From SHVO01 sp041905795 (GTDB taxonomy: Bacteria > Pseudomonadota > Alphaproteobacteria > Rhodospirillales > Rhodospirillaceae): a stretch of DNA of 64,000 nt. The position numbers and the translations under genes were made by a program. The stretch's first letter is position 1. The number at the start of each line of letters is the position of its first letter. The stretch lies in assembly GCA_041905795.1 (NCBI GenBank), contig JAYRKL010000003.1, positions 191,927 to 255,926 on the forward strand, in the 5' to 3' direction. A model generated the notes under the pieces. It ran no database searches and was not told the DNA's origin. It saw only the letters and a program-made list of their open reading frames with translations. Below, in pieces: positions 8,269-17,555 of the stretch.

Positions 8269-9915
8269 CTAGCCCCCCGGATGCAGCCCCGGGGCTTCGT
8301 GGCCGGTGCGGGCCACGTATTCGGTGTAGCCGCCGCCGTATTGGTGGAGGCCCTCGGGCGTCAGTTCCAGCACACGGTTGGAGAGGCGGGCCAGGAAATA
8401 GCGGTCGTGGGACACGAACAGCATGGTGCCCTCGAATTCCGCCAGGGCGTCCACCAGCATTTCCTTAGTCGCCATGTCGAGGTGGTTGGTGGGCTCGTCC
8501 AGCACCAGGAAATTGGGCGGATCGAACAGCATCTTGGCCATGACCAGGCGCGCCTTCTCGCCGCCCGAGAGCACGCGGCAGGGTTTGTCGACATCGTCCC
8601 CGGAGAAACCGAAACACCCGGCCAGCGCGCGTAACGACCCCTGCCCCGCCTGGGGAAACGAGCCGTCGAGGGATTCAAAGATGGTCTCGTCGCCGTCCAG
8701 GAGATCCATGGAGTGCTGGGCGAAATAGCCCATCTTCACATTGGCGCCGATTTTCACCGTGCCTTTGTCGGGGGCCGTGCCTACGTCGGATGACTCGGCG
8801 CCGGCCACCAGTTTCAGCAGGGTCGATTTCCCGGCGCCGTTGGCGCCCAGCACGCACCAGCGTTCCTTGCGCCGCAGGATCAGGTCGAGGTCGTCGTAGA
8901 TCACATGGCGGCCGTAGGCCTTGTGCACATGCGCGAAGCTGACCACGTCATCGCCCGAGCGCGGCGGGCTGCGGAACTCGAAGCGCACGGTCTGGCGCCG
9001 GCGCGGCGGCTCGACGCGCTCGATCTTGTCGAGCTTCTTCACCCGGCTTTGCACCTGGGCGGCATGGGAAGCGCGCGCCTTGAAGCGCTCGATGAAGGCG
9101 ATCTCCTTGGCCAGCATCGCCTGCTGGCGGTCGAACTGCGCTTGGCGCTGTTTCTCGGCCAGCGCCCGCTGCTGCTCATAGAAATCGTAGTCGCCGGAAT
9201 AGCTGGTGAGTTCGCCGCCGTCGATTTCCACGATCTTGTTGACGATGCGGTTCATGAATTCGCGGTCGTGGGAGGTCATGAGCAGCGCGCCGTCATAGCG
9301 CTTGAGGAAATCTTCCAGCCAGATCAGGCTTTCCAGATCGAGGTGGTTCGAGGGTTCGTCGAGCAGCATGGCGTCGGGTTTCATCAACAAAATCCGTGCC
9401 AGCGCCACGCGCATCTTCCAGCCGCCCGAGAGCAGGCCGACGTCGCCGTCCATGCGTTCCGGGCTGAAGCTCAGGCCCGCCAGCACCTCGCGCGCGCGGC
9501 TCTCCAGTTCATAGCCGCCCAATTCCTGGAAACGCCCCTGCACTTCCCCATAGCGTGTGACCAAGTCATCCATCTGGTCCGCCTGGTCGGGATCGCCCAT
9601 GGCGGCTTCGAGGCTGGCCATTTCCGCCGACAGGGTGCTCACCGGACCGGCGCCGTCCATCACCGCCGCTACCGCGGTCTGGCCCGACATCTCGCCCACG
9701 TCCTGGCTGAAGTAGCCGATCGTCATGCCGGACTCCACCAGCACCCGGCCGTCGTCGGGCTGCTCGGCGCCGGCGATCATGCGGAAGATGGTCGACTTGC
9801 CGGCGCCGTTCGGACCGACCAGGCCCACCTTCTCGCCCTTCTGCAGCGCCATGGACGCTTCGATGAACAGGAGCTGGTGCCCGTGCTGCTTGCTGATGGA
9901 ATCGAGACGAATCAT
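8269..9915 (-). CDS. ABC-F family ATPase (Uup/YbiT-like)
   Basis: A 548-residue soluble protein with two ABC ATPase modules and no membrane segments. The first Walker A is GLVGPNGAGKST (31-42) with LSGGWKMRVALARILL and LLDEPSNHLDL; the second has LGANGAGKST, LSGGEKARLVMAK and LDEPTNHLDM. The basic linker between them (about residues 245-320, rich in Arg/Lys/Gln) is the P-site-tRNA-interaction motif region of ABC-F proteins. These bind the ribosomal E site and modulate translation or protect ribosomes. It is convergent with the TetR gene with no spacing. The sub-family is uncertain without alignment. Confidence 0.9.
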   Translation of the reverse strand: MIRLDSISKQHGHQLLFIEASMALQKGEKVGLVGPNGAGKSTIFRMIAGAEQPDDGRVLVESGMTIGYFSQDVGEMSGQTAVAAVMDGAGPVSTLSAEMASLEAAMGDPDQADQMDDLVTRYGEVQGRFQELGGYELESRAREVLAGLSFSPERMDGDVGLLSGGWKMRVALARILLMKPDAMLLDEPSNHLDLESLIWLEDFLKRYDGALLMTSHDREFMNRIVNKIVEIDGGELTSYSGDYDFYEQQRALAEKQRQAQFDRQQAMLAKEIAFIERFKARASHAAQVQSRVKKLDKIERVEPPRRRQTVRFEFRSPPRSGDDVVSFAHVHKAYGRHVIYDDLDLILRRKERWCVLGANGAGKSTLLKLVAGAESSDVGTAPDKGTVKIGANVKMGYFAQHSMDLLDGDETIFESLDGSFPQAGQGSLRALAGCFGFSGDDVDKPCRVLSGGEKARLVMAKMLFDPPNFLVLDEPTNHLDMATKEMLVDALAEFEGTMLFVSHDRYFLARLSNRVLELTPEGLHQYGGGYTEYVARTGHEAPGLHPGG

Positions 9916-10078
9916 GGGGCCGCGCCGAAATCAGGGGGTGAGATAAGCGTTTCGGGCGCGGTGATAGACGTATCGGGGAAGGATAACAATGCCGTCCGTC
10001 GAAGCTTTCACCGGGGCGCGAAGGTGAGGGACACGATTAAATTCAAATTCGAGGACAGCGGCGGCCCAACTCAATGGG

Positions 10079-10720
10079 CTAGTGCGGATCGGCCTTCGCT
10101 TGATAGGGGATCACAACCCGGAATACCCGGGCGAACACCAGCGCGAAGAGAAGTGTGAGGGAGGCGGAAAATAGAACATCACTGAGGTAGTGATCTGTTT
10201 CAAGAATCCGGTCGACCGCGATGAACAGCGGAACGATGGCCAGCACCGGGCGGGCGCGTGGGAAGAGCAAGAAGAACGGCAAAAACAGCCCCCAGAAGTG
10301 CGCTGTGTGCCCAGACGGGAATGAGTTGCCCCCATCGATAAAGAACGTGTCGCCGTAGCCGCCGGTTTCAAACAGCTGATGCGGACGAATGCGGAGGAAC
10401 ACGTTTTTCAGCACTCCGGCGACCAGTCGCGCGAACAGAAAGGTCGTGCCGGCGAAAAAGAAAATCCTGCCCCAGTCCCGCCGCTTCATCGTGAAAAACA
10501 GAACCGCGCCGATGAAGATTTCAATGAACCCGGGCAGCCATTTTGAGACCGTGTAGCCGCCGGCGGCTTCCAATACCGGCATGACCGCATTCAGCGCGGG
10601 CTCCACACCGGCGAGGTTCTGGTGAATGAAAAAAGCCAGCGGCTGGTCGATGAGCCAGATGCTGAGTAGTACCGCCGCCGCGGTTGCCACCGTGAGATAC
10701 GTCAGGTTCCTGCCAAGCAC
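10079..10720 (-). CDS. PAP2-family phosphatase (membrane)
   Basis: A roughly 213-residue multi-spanning protein with all three PAP2 motifs: KNVFLRIRP, FPSGHTAHFWG and RILETDHYLSDV, holding the catalytic His residues of the second and third. The family removes phosphate from lipid phosphates, such as undecaprenyl pyrophosphate or phosphatidic acid, on the outer face of the membrane. The start is taken as GTG at 10720 because GAGAGGGGG lies seven bases upstream. The frame stays open to 10906, but the extra residues are not membrane-like and overlap the guaA stop. A 16-base perfect palindrome lies about 80 bases upstream of this start. Confidence 0.83.
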   Translation of the reverse strand: MLGRNLTYLTVATAAAVLLSIWLIDQPLAFFIHQNLAGVEPALNAVMPVLEAAGGYTVSKWLPGFIEIFIGAVLFFTMKRRDWGRIFFFAGTTFLFARLVAGVLKNVFLRIRPHQLFETGGYGDTFFIDGGNSFPSGHTAHFWGLFLPFFLLFPRARPVLAIVPLFIAVDRILETDHYLSDVLFSASLTLLFALVFARVFRVVIPYQAKADPH

Positions 10721-10797
10721 GTTTGCGCCCCCTCTCTTTGTGTTGGCAACGTGCCTTGCAAGGACCATGCCTAAGGCAGAGCGGCTTAAAGCACATT

Positions 10798-10813
10798 GAT
10801 TTTCTAGAAAATC
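10798..10813. promoter_or_regulatory. 16-base perfect palindrome upstream of the PAP2 gene
   Basis: GATTTTCTAGAAAATC is exactly self-complementary, and AT-rich in a GC-rich setting. It sits between the guaA stop and the PAP2 phosphatase start, about 80 bases ahead of the latter on the same strand. It has no T-run beside it, so it does not look like a terminator. A dimeric regulator site is the simplest reading. Confidence 0.4.
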
Positions 10814-10896
10814 CTGGGGAGCCCTGCGGCTTCTATTCGCAGCTTTCGCAATCTTATCGCCGCCGGATCGAAGTATTAGGCGATGCTGAGCGTCGA

Positions 10897-12456
10897 CTAT
10901 TCCCACTCAATCGTGCCGGGCGGTTTGCTCGTCACATCATACGTCACGCGGTTGATACCCTTGACCTCGTTGATGATGCGGTTGGCGACACGGCCGATGA
11001 AGGCCATGTCGAAGGGGTAGAAGTCGGCGGTCATGCCGTCGGTCGACGTCACGGCGCGCAGGGCGCAGGCGTAATCATAAGAGCGGGAGTCGCCCATGAC
11101 GCCGACGGTGCGCACCGGCAGCAGCACGGCGAAGGCCTGCCAGATTTTATCGTAAAGGCCGGCTTTGCGAATTTCGTCGAGGTAGATTGAATCCGCCTTG
11201 CGCAGCAGGTCCAACCGTTCCGCCGTGATCTCCTGGCCGGGGATGCGGATCGCCAGGCCCGGGCCGGGGAACGGGTGGCGGCCGACCATGTCCTCGGGCA
11301 GGCCCAGTTCACGCCCAAGCGCGCGCACTTCGTCCTTGAACAGTTCACGCAGCGGTTCCACCAGCTTCATGTTCATGCGCGCGGGCAGGCCGCCGACATT
11401 ATGGTGGGATTTGATTGTGACCGAAGGGCCGCCGGCGAAGGACACGGATTCGATCACGTCCGGGTACAGCGTGCCTTGGGCGAGGAAATCGGCGCCGCCG
11501 GCTTTCTTGGCCTCGATCTCGAACACGTCGATGAAGGTGGCGCCGATGATTTTGCGTTTCTTCTCGGGGTCGGTCTGGCCGGCGAGCTTGCCGAGGAACA
11601 GTTCCGAGGCGTCATGGGCGATGAGGCGGATGTTGAAGCGGTCGCGGAACACTTTGACCACCTGCTCCGTCTCGCCGGCACGCATGAGGCCGTGATCCAC
11701 CAGCACACATGTAAGCTGTTCGCCGATCGCTTCGTGGATCAGCGCCGCCACTACCGCGGAGTCCACGCCGCCGGACAGGCCGCAGATCACCCGGCCTTTA
11801 CCCACTTGCGCGCGCACCTTCGCAATCGCCTCCTGGCGGAAGGCGGCCATGGTCCAGTCGCCGGTGCAGCCGCAAATCTCGCGCACGAACTTGCGGTACA
11901 GTTCCTTGCCGTTCGGGGTGTGCACGACTTCGGGGTGGAACTGCACGGCGTAGAAGCGCCGCGCTTCGTCGGCGATGGCGGCGAAGGGCGCGCCCTCGCT
12001 GGTGCCCACCACCTTGAAGCCGGCGGGCAGCGTCACGACGCGGTCGCCGTGGCTCATCCACACCTGTTCCTGGGCGCCCGGCTTCCACGGGCCATCGAAT
12101 AGTGAACAGGTTCCGGTGACATCGACCATGGCGCGGCCGAACTCGCGGTGGTTGGAGCTTTCCACCTTGCCGCCCAACTGCGCCACCATGGTCTGCTGGC
12201 CGTAGCAGATGCCCAGCACCGGCAGGCCCAGGGTGAACACGGCGTCCGGCGCCTTGGGTGTACCGATGTCGAGCACCGAAGCCGGGCCGCCGGAGAGGAT
12301 GATGCCCTTGGGATCGAAGGCCTTGATGCTGGCCTCGGTCACCTTGTTGAAGGGATGGACCTCGGAGTAGACGCCGAGTTCGCGCACGCGCCTCGCGATC
12401 AACTGGGTGACTTGGGAACCGAAGTCGATGATCAGGATGCGGTCGTGGGCGGCCAT
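10897..12456 (-). CDS. guaA: GMP synthase (glutamine-hydrolysing)
   Basis: A full-length 519-residue GuaA, converting XMP, ATP and glutamine to GMP. The class I glutamine amidotransferase domain has the nucleophile Cys84 in LGICYGQQ and the partner His174/Glu176 in VQFHPEV. The PP-loop ATP pyrophosphatase domain starts at GLSGGVDSAV (about 227-236). The C-terminal dimerisation domain ends in the conserved PPGTIEWE. AGAAGGA precedes the ATG. It is the last gene of a same-strand series guaB, rsmB, guaA, so both steps from IMP to GMP are encoded within about 4.4 kb. Confidence 0.97.
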   Translation of the reverse strand: MAAHDRILIIDFGSQVTQLIARRVRELGVYSEVHPFNKVTEASIKAFDPKGIILSGGPASVLDIGTPKAPDAVFTLGLPVLGICYGQQTMVAQLGGKVESSNHREFGRAMVDVTGTCSLFDGPWKPGAQEQVWMSHGDRVVTLPAGFKVVGTSEGAPFAAIADEARRFYAVQFHPEVVHTPNGKELYRKFVREICGCTGDWTMAAFRQEAIAKVRAQVGKGRVICGLSGGVDSAVVAALIHEAIGEQLTCVLVDHGLMRAGETEQVVKVFRDRFNIRLIAHDASELFLGKLAGQTDPEKKRKIIGATFIDVFEIEAKKAGGADFLAQGTLYPDVIESVSFAGGPSVTIKSHHNVGGLPARMNMKLVEPLRELFKDEVRALGRELGLPEDMVGRHPFPGPGLAIRIPGQEITAERLDLLRKADSIYLDEIRKAGLYDKIWQAFAVLLPVRTVGVMGDSRSYDYACALRAVTSTDGMTADFYPFDMAFIGRVANRIINEVKGINRVTYDVTSKPPGTIEWE

Positions 12457-12472
12457 AAACGTCCTTCTTTAG

Positions 12473-13759
12473 CTACACGCGCTCCAGGAGCGCGACAAAG
12501 AATCCGTCGGTGTTGTGAGCGGCGGGCGTCAGGGTGAGCATGTCCTGGTCGGTGGGCGCGGAGGTACCGAGCACCGACTTCCACACGTCACCCACCGGCA
12601 GCACGCGGAACTGGGCATTGCGCGCCAGGAAGGCGGTGATGCGGTCCTGGTTCTCGTCCGGCAGCAGCGAACAGGTGATGTAGACGATGCGCCCGCCCTT
12701 TTTCACCAGCGGCGCGGCCTGGTCCAGCAGTTCGTCTTGCGTGGCGGTGAGGTTGGCGAGCGAATCCGGCGTGAAGCGCCAGCGCGCGTCGGGATGACGG
12801 CGCCACGAACCGACACCCGAGCACGGCGCGTCGATCACCACGCGGTCGAAGCTCTCGTTCTGGCGCTTGATCCATTTGTCGTTGGTTTCCAGCACGCGCA
12901 GGGTGGCGTTATGCACGCCGGCGCGGCGCAGACGCAGTTTCGCGCGCTCCAGCCGCTTTATCGCCACGTCGCAGGCGATGATGCGGCCGGTGTTTTTCAT
13001 GGCGGCGGCGATGGCGAGGGTTTTGCCGCCGGCCCCGGCGCAGAGGTCGATGACCGATTGCCCCGGCGCTGCGTCGGCCAGCATCGACACCAGCTGCGAG
13101 CCTTCGTCCTGCACCTCGAAGCGGCCGTCCTTAAAACCGTCGTGGTTGCCGAGCGTGGTGCGGCCGGTGATGCGCACGCCCATGGGCGAGAGCGACGTTG
13201 GCGCGGCTTTAAGCTTCTCGGCGGTCAGCTCCGCCAACACCGCATCGCGGGTGGTTTTCAGGACATTGGCGCGGATATCGAGCGGCGCTTCGCCCTGGAG
13301 GGCGGCGAGTTCCGCATCGGCGCGTTTACCGAAGGCGGCGTCGATCTTGTCGGTCAACCAGTCCGGCATCTCGAACTTGATCTCGCGCGGCGCGTCCGCC
13401 ATGTCGCGGCTGGCGGCCTGCATCACCATGCGGCGCTCGTTGGCGGAAAACGGATGCGGCCCATGCAGCGCGCCGGAGAACAGGCCGCTGATGGCGTCGA
13501 TATGTTTCTTGTCGTGCTGGGCGAGATCGGCGGCCACCAAAAGACGGCCCGAGACCTGCTCGGTGCCCAAGGCCCATGACAGGCGCGCGCGGTGGCGCAG
13601 GATTCGCCAGATCTGGTCGGAGACGGCGCGGCGGTCCTTGGCGCCGAAGAATTTACGTCCACGGAAATAGGCCGCGATCACGCCGTCCGCCGGGCGTGAT
13701 TCGTTGAGGATGGTGTCGAGCAGATCGATCGCAGCTTGCAGGCGCGCAGAGGGATTCAT
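12473..13759 (-). CDS. rsmB: 16S rRNA m5C967-type methyltransferase (RsmB/NOP family)
   Basis: This 428-residue protein combines an N-terminal NusB-like helical region with a Rossmann SAM methyltransferase domain. The SAM loop is DLCAGAGGKTLAIAAAM. The catalytic cysteines of RNA m5C enzymes lie in IDAPCSGVGSWRRHPDARW and YITCSLLPDENQDRI. The likely role is methylation of a 16S rRNA cytosine. It sits between guaB and guaA on the same strand with short gaps (27 and 16 bases) and is probably co-transcribed with them. Exact rRNA position is assumed from family resemblance; other NOP/Sun members are hard to separate by eye. Confidence 0.88.
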   Translation of the reverse strand: MNPSARLQAAIDLLDTILNESRPADGVIAAYFRGRKFFGAKDRRAVSDQIWRILRHRARLSWALGTEQVSGRLLVAADLAQHDKKHIDAISGLFSGALHGPHPFSANERRMVMQAASRDMADAPREIKFEMPDWLTDKIDAAFGKRADAELAALQGEAPLDIRANVLKTTRDAVLAELTAEKLKAAPTSLSPMGVRITGRTTLGNHDGFKDGRFEVQDEGSQLVSMLADAAPGQSVIDLCAGAGGKTLAIAAAMKNTGRIIACDVAIKRLERAKLRLRRAGVHNATLRVLETNDKWIKRQNESFDRVVIDAPCSGVGSWRRHPDARWRFTPDSLANLTATQDELLDQAAPLVKKGGRIVYITCSLLPDENQDRITAFLARNAQFRVLPVGDVWKSVLGTSAPTDQDMLTLTPAAHNTDGFFVALLERV

Positions 13760-13786
13760 GGCGTTCCCCGCGCGAAGGCGGTCTCG

Positions 13787-15253
13787 TCAGGTGTTGTTGA
13801 CGCGATAATTCGGCGGTTCGCGGGTGACGATGACATCGTGGACATGACTTTCGCGCATACCGGCGCCGGTGATGCGGCGGAATTTACAGTTCTTCTGCAT
13901 CTCGGCGACCGTGGCGTTGCCGGTGTAGCCCATGGCGGCTTTCAAGCCGCCAACCAGCTGATGCACCACCGCGGACGCGGGCCCTTTATAGGCCACGCGG
14001 CCTTCAACGCCTTCCGGCACCAGTTTCATGGAATCGCGCACTTCCTCCTGGAAGTAGCGGTCGGCCGAGCCGCGGGCCATGGCGCCCAGCGAGCCCATGC
14101 CGCGGTAATCCTTATACGTGCGGCCCTGGTAGAGGATCACTTCGCCCGGGGTTTCCTCGGTGCCGGCCAGGAGCGAGCCGATCATGACGCAGTCGGCGCC
14201 GCCGGCGATGGCCTTGGCGATGTCGCCCGAGAACTTGATGCCGCCGTCGGCGATGATCGGCACGCCGGCTTTGCGGGTAGCTTCCGCCGTTTCCATCACC
14301 GCCGACAGCTGCGGCACGCCCACGCCCGCCACCACGCGGGTGGTGCAAATGGAGCCGGGGCCGATGCCCACCTTCACCGCGTCGGCGCCGGCGTCGATCA
14401 GCGCCTTGGCCGCGTCGGGGGTGGCGATATTGCCGCCGACCACCTGGGCGTGGTTGGAAAGGCGCTTGATGCGCGTAATGGTGTCGAGCACGCCCTTGGA
14501 ATGGCCGTGGGCGGTGTCGACGATCACCACGTCGACGCCGGCGTCCAACAGGGCCTCGGCGCGGGCGAACCCGTCATCGCCCACACCGGTGGCGGCGGCG
14601 ACGCGCAGGCGGCCCTGTTCGTCCTTGCAGGCCATGGGGTGGGCCTTGGCCTTGTCGATGTCCTTCACCGTGACCAGGCCGACGCAGCGATAATCCTTGT
14701 CCACCACCAACAGCTTCTCGATGCGGTACTGGTGCAGGAGCTTGATGGCCTGGTCGCGCTCGATATTCTCGGGCGCCGTGATCAGGCGCTCCTTGGTCAT
14801 GAGTTCGACGACGGGTTGCGACGGGTTGGTGGCGAAGCGCATGTCGCGGTTGGTGAGGATGCCCACCAGCTTGCCCGACGCGCGGTCGACCACCGGAATA
14901 CCCGAGATGCGGTTCTGTTCGCGCAGGCGCAAGGCGTCGCCCAGGGTCTGGTCGGCGAAGATGGTGACCGGATTGACCACCATGCCGGATTCAAACTTCT
15001 TCACCCGGCGCACTTCCTGGGCCTGCTGTTCGGCGGTGAAGTTCTTGTGGATGACGCCGATGCCGCCCAGCTGGGCCATGGCGATGGCGAGGCCGCTTTC
15101 GGTCACGGTGTCCATGGCCGCGGAAATCAGCGGGATGTTCAGCGTGATGTTTTTGGTCAGGCGCGTGGAGGTATTGGCGTGGCCAGGGAGAACCGAGGAT
15201 GCGGCGGGCACCAGAAGGACGTCGTCAAACGTCAGTGCTTCGGCAATCTCCAT
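13787..15253 (-). CDS. guaB: IMP dehydrogenase
   Basis: A 488-residue complete GuaB, oxidising IMP to XMP with NAD+. It has the TIM barrel with substrate loop GIGPGSICTTRVVAGVG (catalytic Cys303) and two CBS domains inserted at about residues 93-205 (SGIPVVDRASGKLVGILTNRD; LLVVDKDYRCVGLVTVKDID). The mobile flap lies further on (MGSLGAMARGSADRYFQ). GGAGG lies four bases before the ATG. A hairpin with T-run just upstream probably ends the rlmE transcript or attenuates this one. Confidence 0.97.
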   Translation of the reverse strand: MEIAEALTFDDVLLVPAASSVLPGHANTSTRLTKNITLNIPLISAAMDTVTESGLAIAMAQLGGIGVIHKNFTAEQQAQEVRRVKKFESGMVVNPVTIFADQTLGDALRLREQNRISGIPVVDRASGKLVGILTNRDMRFATNPSQPVVELMTKERLITAPENIERDQAIKLLHQYRIEKLLVVDKDYRCVGLVTVKDIDKAKAHPMACKDEQGRLRVAAATGVGDDGFARAEALLDAGVDVVIVDTAHGHSKGVLDTITRIKRLSNHAQVVGGNIATPDAAKALIDAGADAVKVGIGPGSICTTRVVAGVGVPQLSAVMETAEATRKAGVPIIADGGIKFSGDIAKAIAGGADCVMIGSLLAGTEETPGEVILYQGRTYKDYRGMGSLGAMARGSADRYFQEEVRDSMKLVPEGVEGRVAYKGPASAVVHQLVGGLKAAMGYTGNATVAEMQKNCKFRRITGAGMRESHVHDVIVTREPPNYRVNNT

Positions 15254-15285
15254 GCGGCCTCCGGGGCGTTTTCGGCTCTCGCCCG

Positions 15286-15315
15286 AAAAAAAGGTGCCGG
15301 GTTATGCCACCTTTT
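15286..15315 (-). terminator. Intrinsic terminator between rlmE and guaB
   Basis: On the minus strand AAAAGGTG (15315-15308) pairs with CACCTTTT (15296-15289) around an 11-base loop and continues into a run of seven T. It lies after the rlmE stop and before guaB. It could serve as a plain terminator or as an attenuator in the guaB leader. Confidence 0.65.
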
Positions 15316-15352
15316 AAACGGTGTAGCAAGCGCGCTCTTAGGCCTGCAAAAC

Positions 15353-16090
15353 CTAGCCTTTGAAGCCCAAGGCCACCAGGTACATTTCGGCCGAATCCTT
15401 GCGGCTGGCGGGCGGTTTGGCGTGGCGGACCGAGGTCATGCGGGTCTTGATCTGGTTGAGGAGATCGTTCTCGGTGCCGCCCTGGAACACCTTGCAGACG
15501 AAGGCGCCGCCGGGGGCCAGGATTTCCTCGGCGAACGCCCAGGCTACTTCCGCCAGGCCCATGATGCGCAGGTGGTCGGTGGCGTTGTGGCCGGTGGTGG
15601 GGCTGGCCATGTCCGAGAGCACCACGTCGGCCTTCTTGCCGCCGAGGGCCGCCTTGATGGTGGCCGGGGCCCGGTCGTCCAGGAAATCCATCACCAGGCA
15701 GGTGGCGTTGGGGATGGGGTCCCAGCCGTTGATGTCGATGCCGACCACGGTGCCGCCGCCGGGCGAACCTGCCTGCACCTTGTCCACCGCGACCTGGGTC
15801 CAGCCGCCGGGGGCGGCGCCGAGGTCGACGACGGCCGCGCCCTTTTTCAGGAGATGGAATTTCTCGTCCAGCTCGATGAGCTTATAGGCGGCGCGGGAGC
15901 GCATGCCTTCGGCCTTGGCGCGCGCCACATAGGGGTCGTTCAACTGGCGTTGCAGCCACTTGGTGGAGCCGACCTTGCGGCCGCGCGCAGTTTTGACGCG
16001 CACATGCAGCCCGCGCCCCTCGCCGCGCGGATTGGCGCGCATCGTGCCCCGGGCGCCGGAGCCGCCCCCACGTCCTTTACCTGATTTCAT
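15353..16090 (-). CDS. rlmE: 23S rRNA 2'-O-methyltransferase RlmE (FtsJ/RrmJ)
   Basis: A 245-residue SAM-dependent enzyme that methylates a uridine ribose in the 23S A-loop. The catalytic tetrad regions are present: Lys70 in RAAYKLIELDEKF, Asp in VLSDMASPTTGH, Lys in FVCKVFQGG, and a downstream Glu. The SAM site is DLGAAPGGWTQVAVD (about 89-103). It has a basic, glycine-rich N-terminal tail longer than in E. coli, common in alphaproteobacteria. It lies 22 bases downstream of the Ppx/GppA gene on the same strand, so the two likely form one unit. Confidence 0.93.
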   Translation of the reverse strand: MKSGKGRGGGSGARGTMRANPRGEGRGLHVRVKTARGRKVGSTKWLQRQLNDPYVARAKAEGMRSRAAYKLIELDEKFHLLKKGAAVVDLGAAPGGWTQVAVDKVQAGSPGGGTVVGIDINGWDPIPNATCLVMDFLDDRAPATIKAALGGKKADVVLSDMASPTTGHNATDHLRIMGLAEVAWAFAEEILAPGGAFVCKVFQGGTENDLLNQIKTRMTSVRHAKPPASRKDSAEMYLVALGFKG

Positions 16091-16112
16091 GAGATGTACT
16101 TAGAGGCGGCGG

Positions 16113-17207
16113 TCAGCGGTCCGCAAGAGCAGAAGTACAATGCATCTGCCCCGGCGCCACCGAAAGCTGTGCGGGATTGATCAGGTCCATCAACAGCCCC
16201 TCGCGCAAACCGCGGTCGGCGATGCGTAAAGATCCCACCGGCCACATGCGGCAGATGGCTTCCAGAATGGCGCAGCCGGCCAGCATCAGGTCCGCCCGCT
16301 GCCAGCCGATGCAGGGTTCGGCCGCGCGCTGCTGCAGGTTCATGGTGCGCAGCTTGGCGGTGGCCTGGCACAGGGCCTCGAACGGCAGCGAGAGGCCGTC
16401 CACCATGGCGCGGTCGTAGCGCTCCAGCCCCATATGCAAACCGCCCAGGGTGGTGACGGTGCCCGAGGTGCCGATCATCTGGGTCAGGCCGGCTTCGATC
16501 TTTTCGGTGATCTTGTGGGCGGCATCGAAGGGCTCCAGCAGTTTCCGCACCTTGTCGGTCACCGCGCAATAGGTGCGCTGGCAGAGATCGCCGCCGCCGC
16601 AATCCTCCGCCACCGTCACCACGCCCATGGGCATGGAGATGCAGCCTTCCACCACCAGCTTGGGGTGATCGGCCACGCGCACGAAGATCACTTCGGTGGA
16701 ACCGCCGCCGATATCGAAGATCAGCGCGTAGGGTAAGGACGCGTCGAGCAGCACGGCGCAGCCTTTCAGCGCGAGCGTGGCTTCCTCCTGCGCCGAGATG
16801 ATCTCGAGTTCCAACCCGGTCTCGCGGTTGACGCGCTCCAGGAACTCGCCGCAGTTGGCGGCGCGGCGGCAGGCCTCCGTCGCCACCTGCCGCGAGGCGC
16901 TGACCCGGCGGCGCTCCATCTTCTCGGCGCAGCGCTTGAGGGCGTCGATGGTGCGGTCCATGGCGTCGGCGGACAGGCGGCCCGAGGCGCTGACGCCCTC
17001 TCCCAGCCGGGTGATGCGCGAGAACGAGTCCACCACCCGGAAGCCGCCATGGGCATCGGACCCGGCGTCGGGCCGGGCCACCAGCATGCGGCAGTTGTTG
17101 GTGCCGAGGTCGAGGGCGGCGAAAACCCCGCCCGGATCGTACGGCCCATCGGGCCGGGGGGCCGGGGCTCCATCATCGCGCGGCTGATGCGGGCGGCCTT
17201 CGGCCAT
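16113..17207 (-). CDS. Ppx/GppA-family exopolyphosphatase/pppGpp phosphatase
   Basis: The call is about 364 residues from MAEGRPHQ (ATG at 17207); an open frame extends to 17279. The ASKHA-fold signatures are LDLGTNNCRMLVA near the N terminus, the second phosphate loop FDIGGGSTEVIFV, the RLGEGV segment and GTSGTVTTLGG. The family hydrolyses inorganic polyphosphate or the gamma/5-prime phosphate of pppGpp, linking it to stringent signalling. It lacks the C-terminal HD-like extension of E. coli Ppx, like other short members in alphaproteobacteria. It lies directly upstream of rlmE. Confidence 0.88.
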   Translation of the reverse strand: MAEGRPHQPRDDGAPAPRPDGPYDPGGVFAALDLGTNNCRMLVARPDAGSDAHGGFRVVDSFSRITRLGEGVSASGRLSADAMDRTIDALKRCAEKMERRRVSASRQVATEACRRAANCGEFLERVNRETGLELEIISAQEEATLALKGCAVLLDASLPYALIFDIGGGSTEVIFVRVADHPKLVVEGCISMPMGVVTVAEDCGGGDLCQRTYCAVTDKVRKLLEPFDAAHKITEKIEAGLTQMIGTSGTVTTLGGLHMGLERYDRAMVDGLSLPFEALCQATAKLRTMNLQQRAAEPCIGWQRADLMLAGCAILEAICRMWPVGSLRIADRGLREGLLMDLINPAQLSVAPGQMHCTSALADR

Positions 17208-17481
17208 AGAAAAATGTGCCTTCTCTGGCGTTTGCTGGGCGAAGCGCGGCGCGCGCGCCGGGCCGACCCCATGATCCATTCAGGGCATGCTATCGGCTTC
17301 TTTAAAGTCCGGTAAAGGCCAATGGCGCGAGGCCCTTAAAAAGAGCGTCGTCCCCGCGTCAAAAACCTTGAATCCGGGGACGGTTTAAACAAGTATGCCG
17401 CCGCTTCGCGCGAGGGGCCGGCAGACCGGCCTTCCGGGGTTGTCGGACAACCCCTATACTCCCGCGAACGCCCACCATTGG

Positions 17482-17555
17482 TGGGGGATCGTCTAACGGT
17501 AGGACCGCGGACTCTGACTCCGCTAGTCTAGGTTCGAATCCTAGTCCCCCAGCCA
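17482..17555 (+). tRNA. tRNA-Gln (anticodon CTG), CCA encoded
   Basis: The cloverleaf can be drawn by hand. The acceptor is TGGGGGA/TCCCCCA (17482-17488 with 17545-17551), and the D arm lies at 17491-17504. The anticodon stem GCGGA/TCCGC (17507-17511 with 17519-17523) holds a CTCTGAC loop with CTG at 17514-17516. A T arm with GGTTCGAATCC follows. The discriminator is G17552 and CCA follows. Its 3-prime end overlaps the end of a recombinase remnant on the other strand. Confidence 0.95.

Noticed and set aside
15269..15289. TTTTCGG/CCGAAAA hairpin next to the guaB start
   Set aside because: A 7-base stem sharing its A-run with the better terminator at 15286-15315; no separate role can be argued.
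13736..16084. 782-residue plus-strand open frame
   Set aside because: His/Gly/Ala-rich shadow opposite guaB and rlmE; it has no domain pattern and the genes beneath it are certain.
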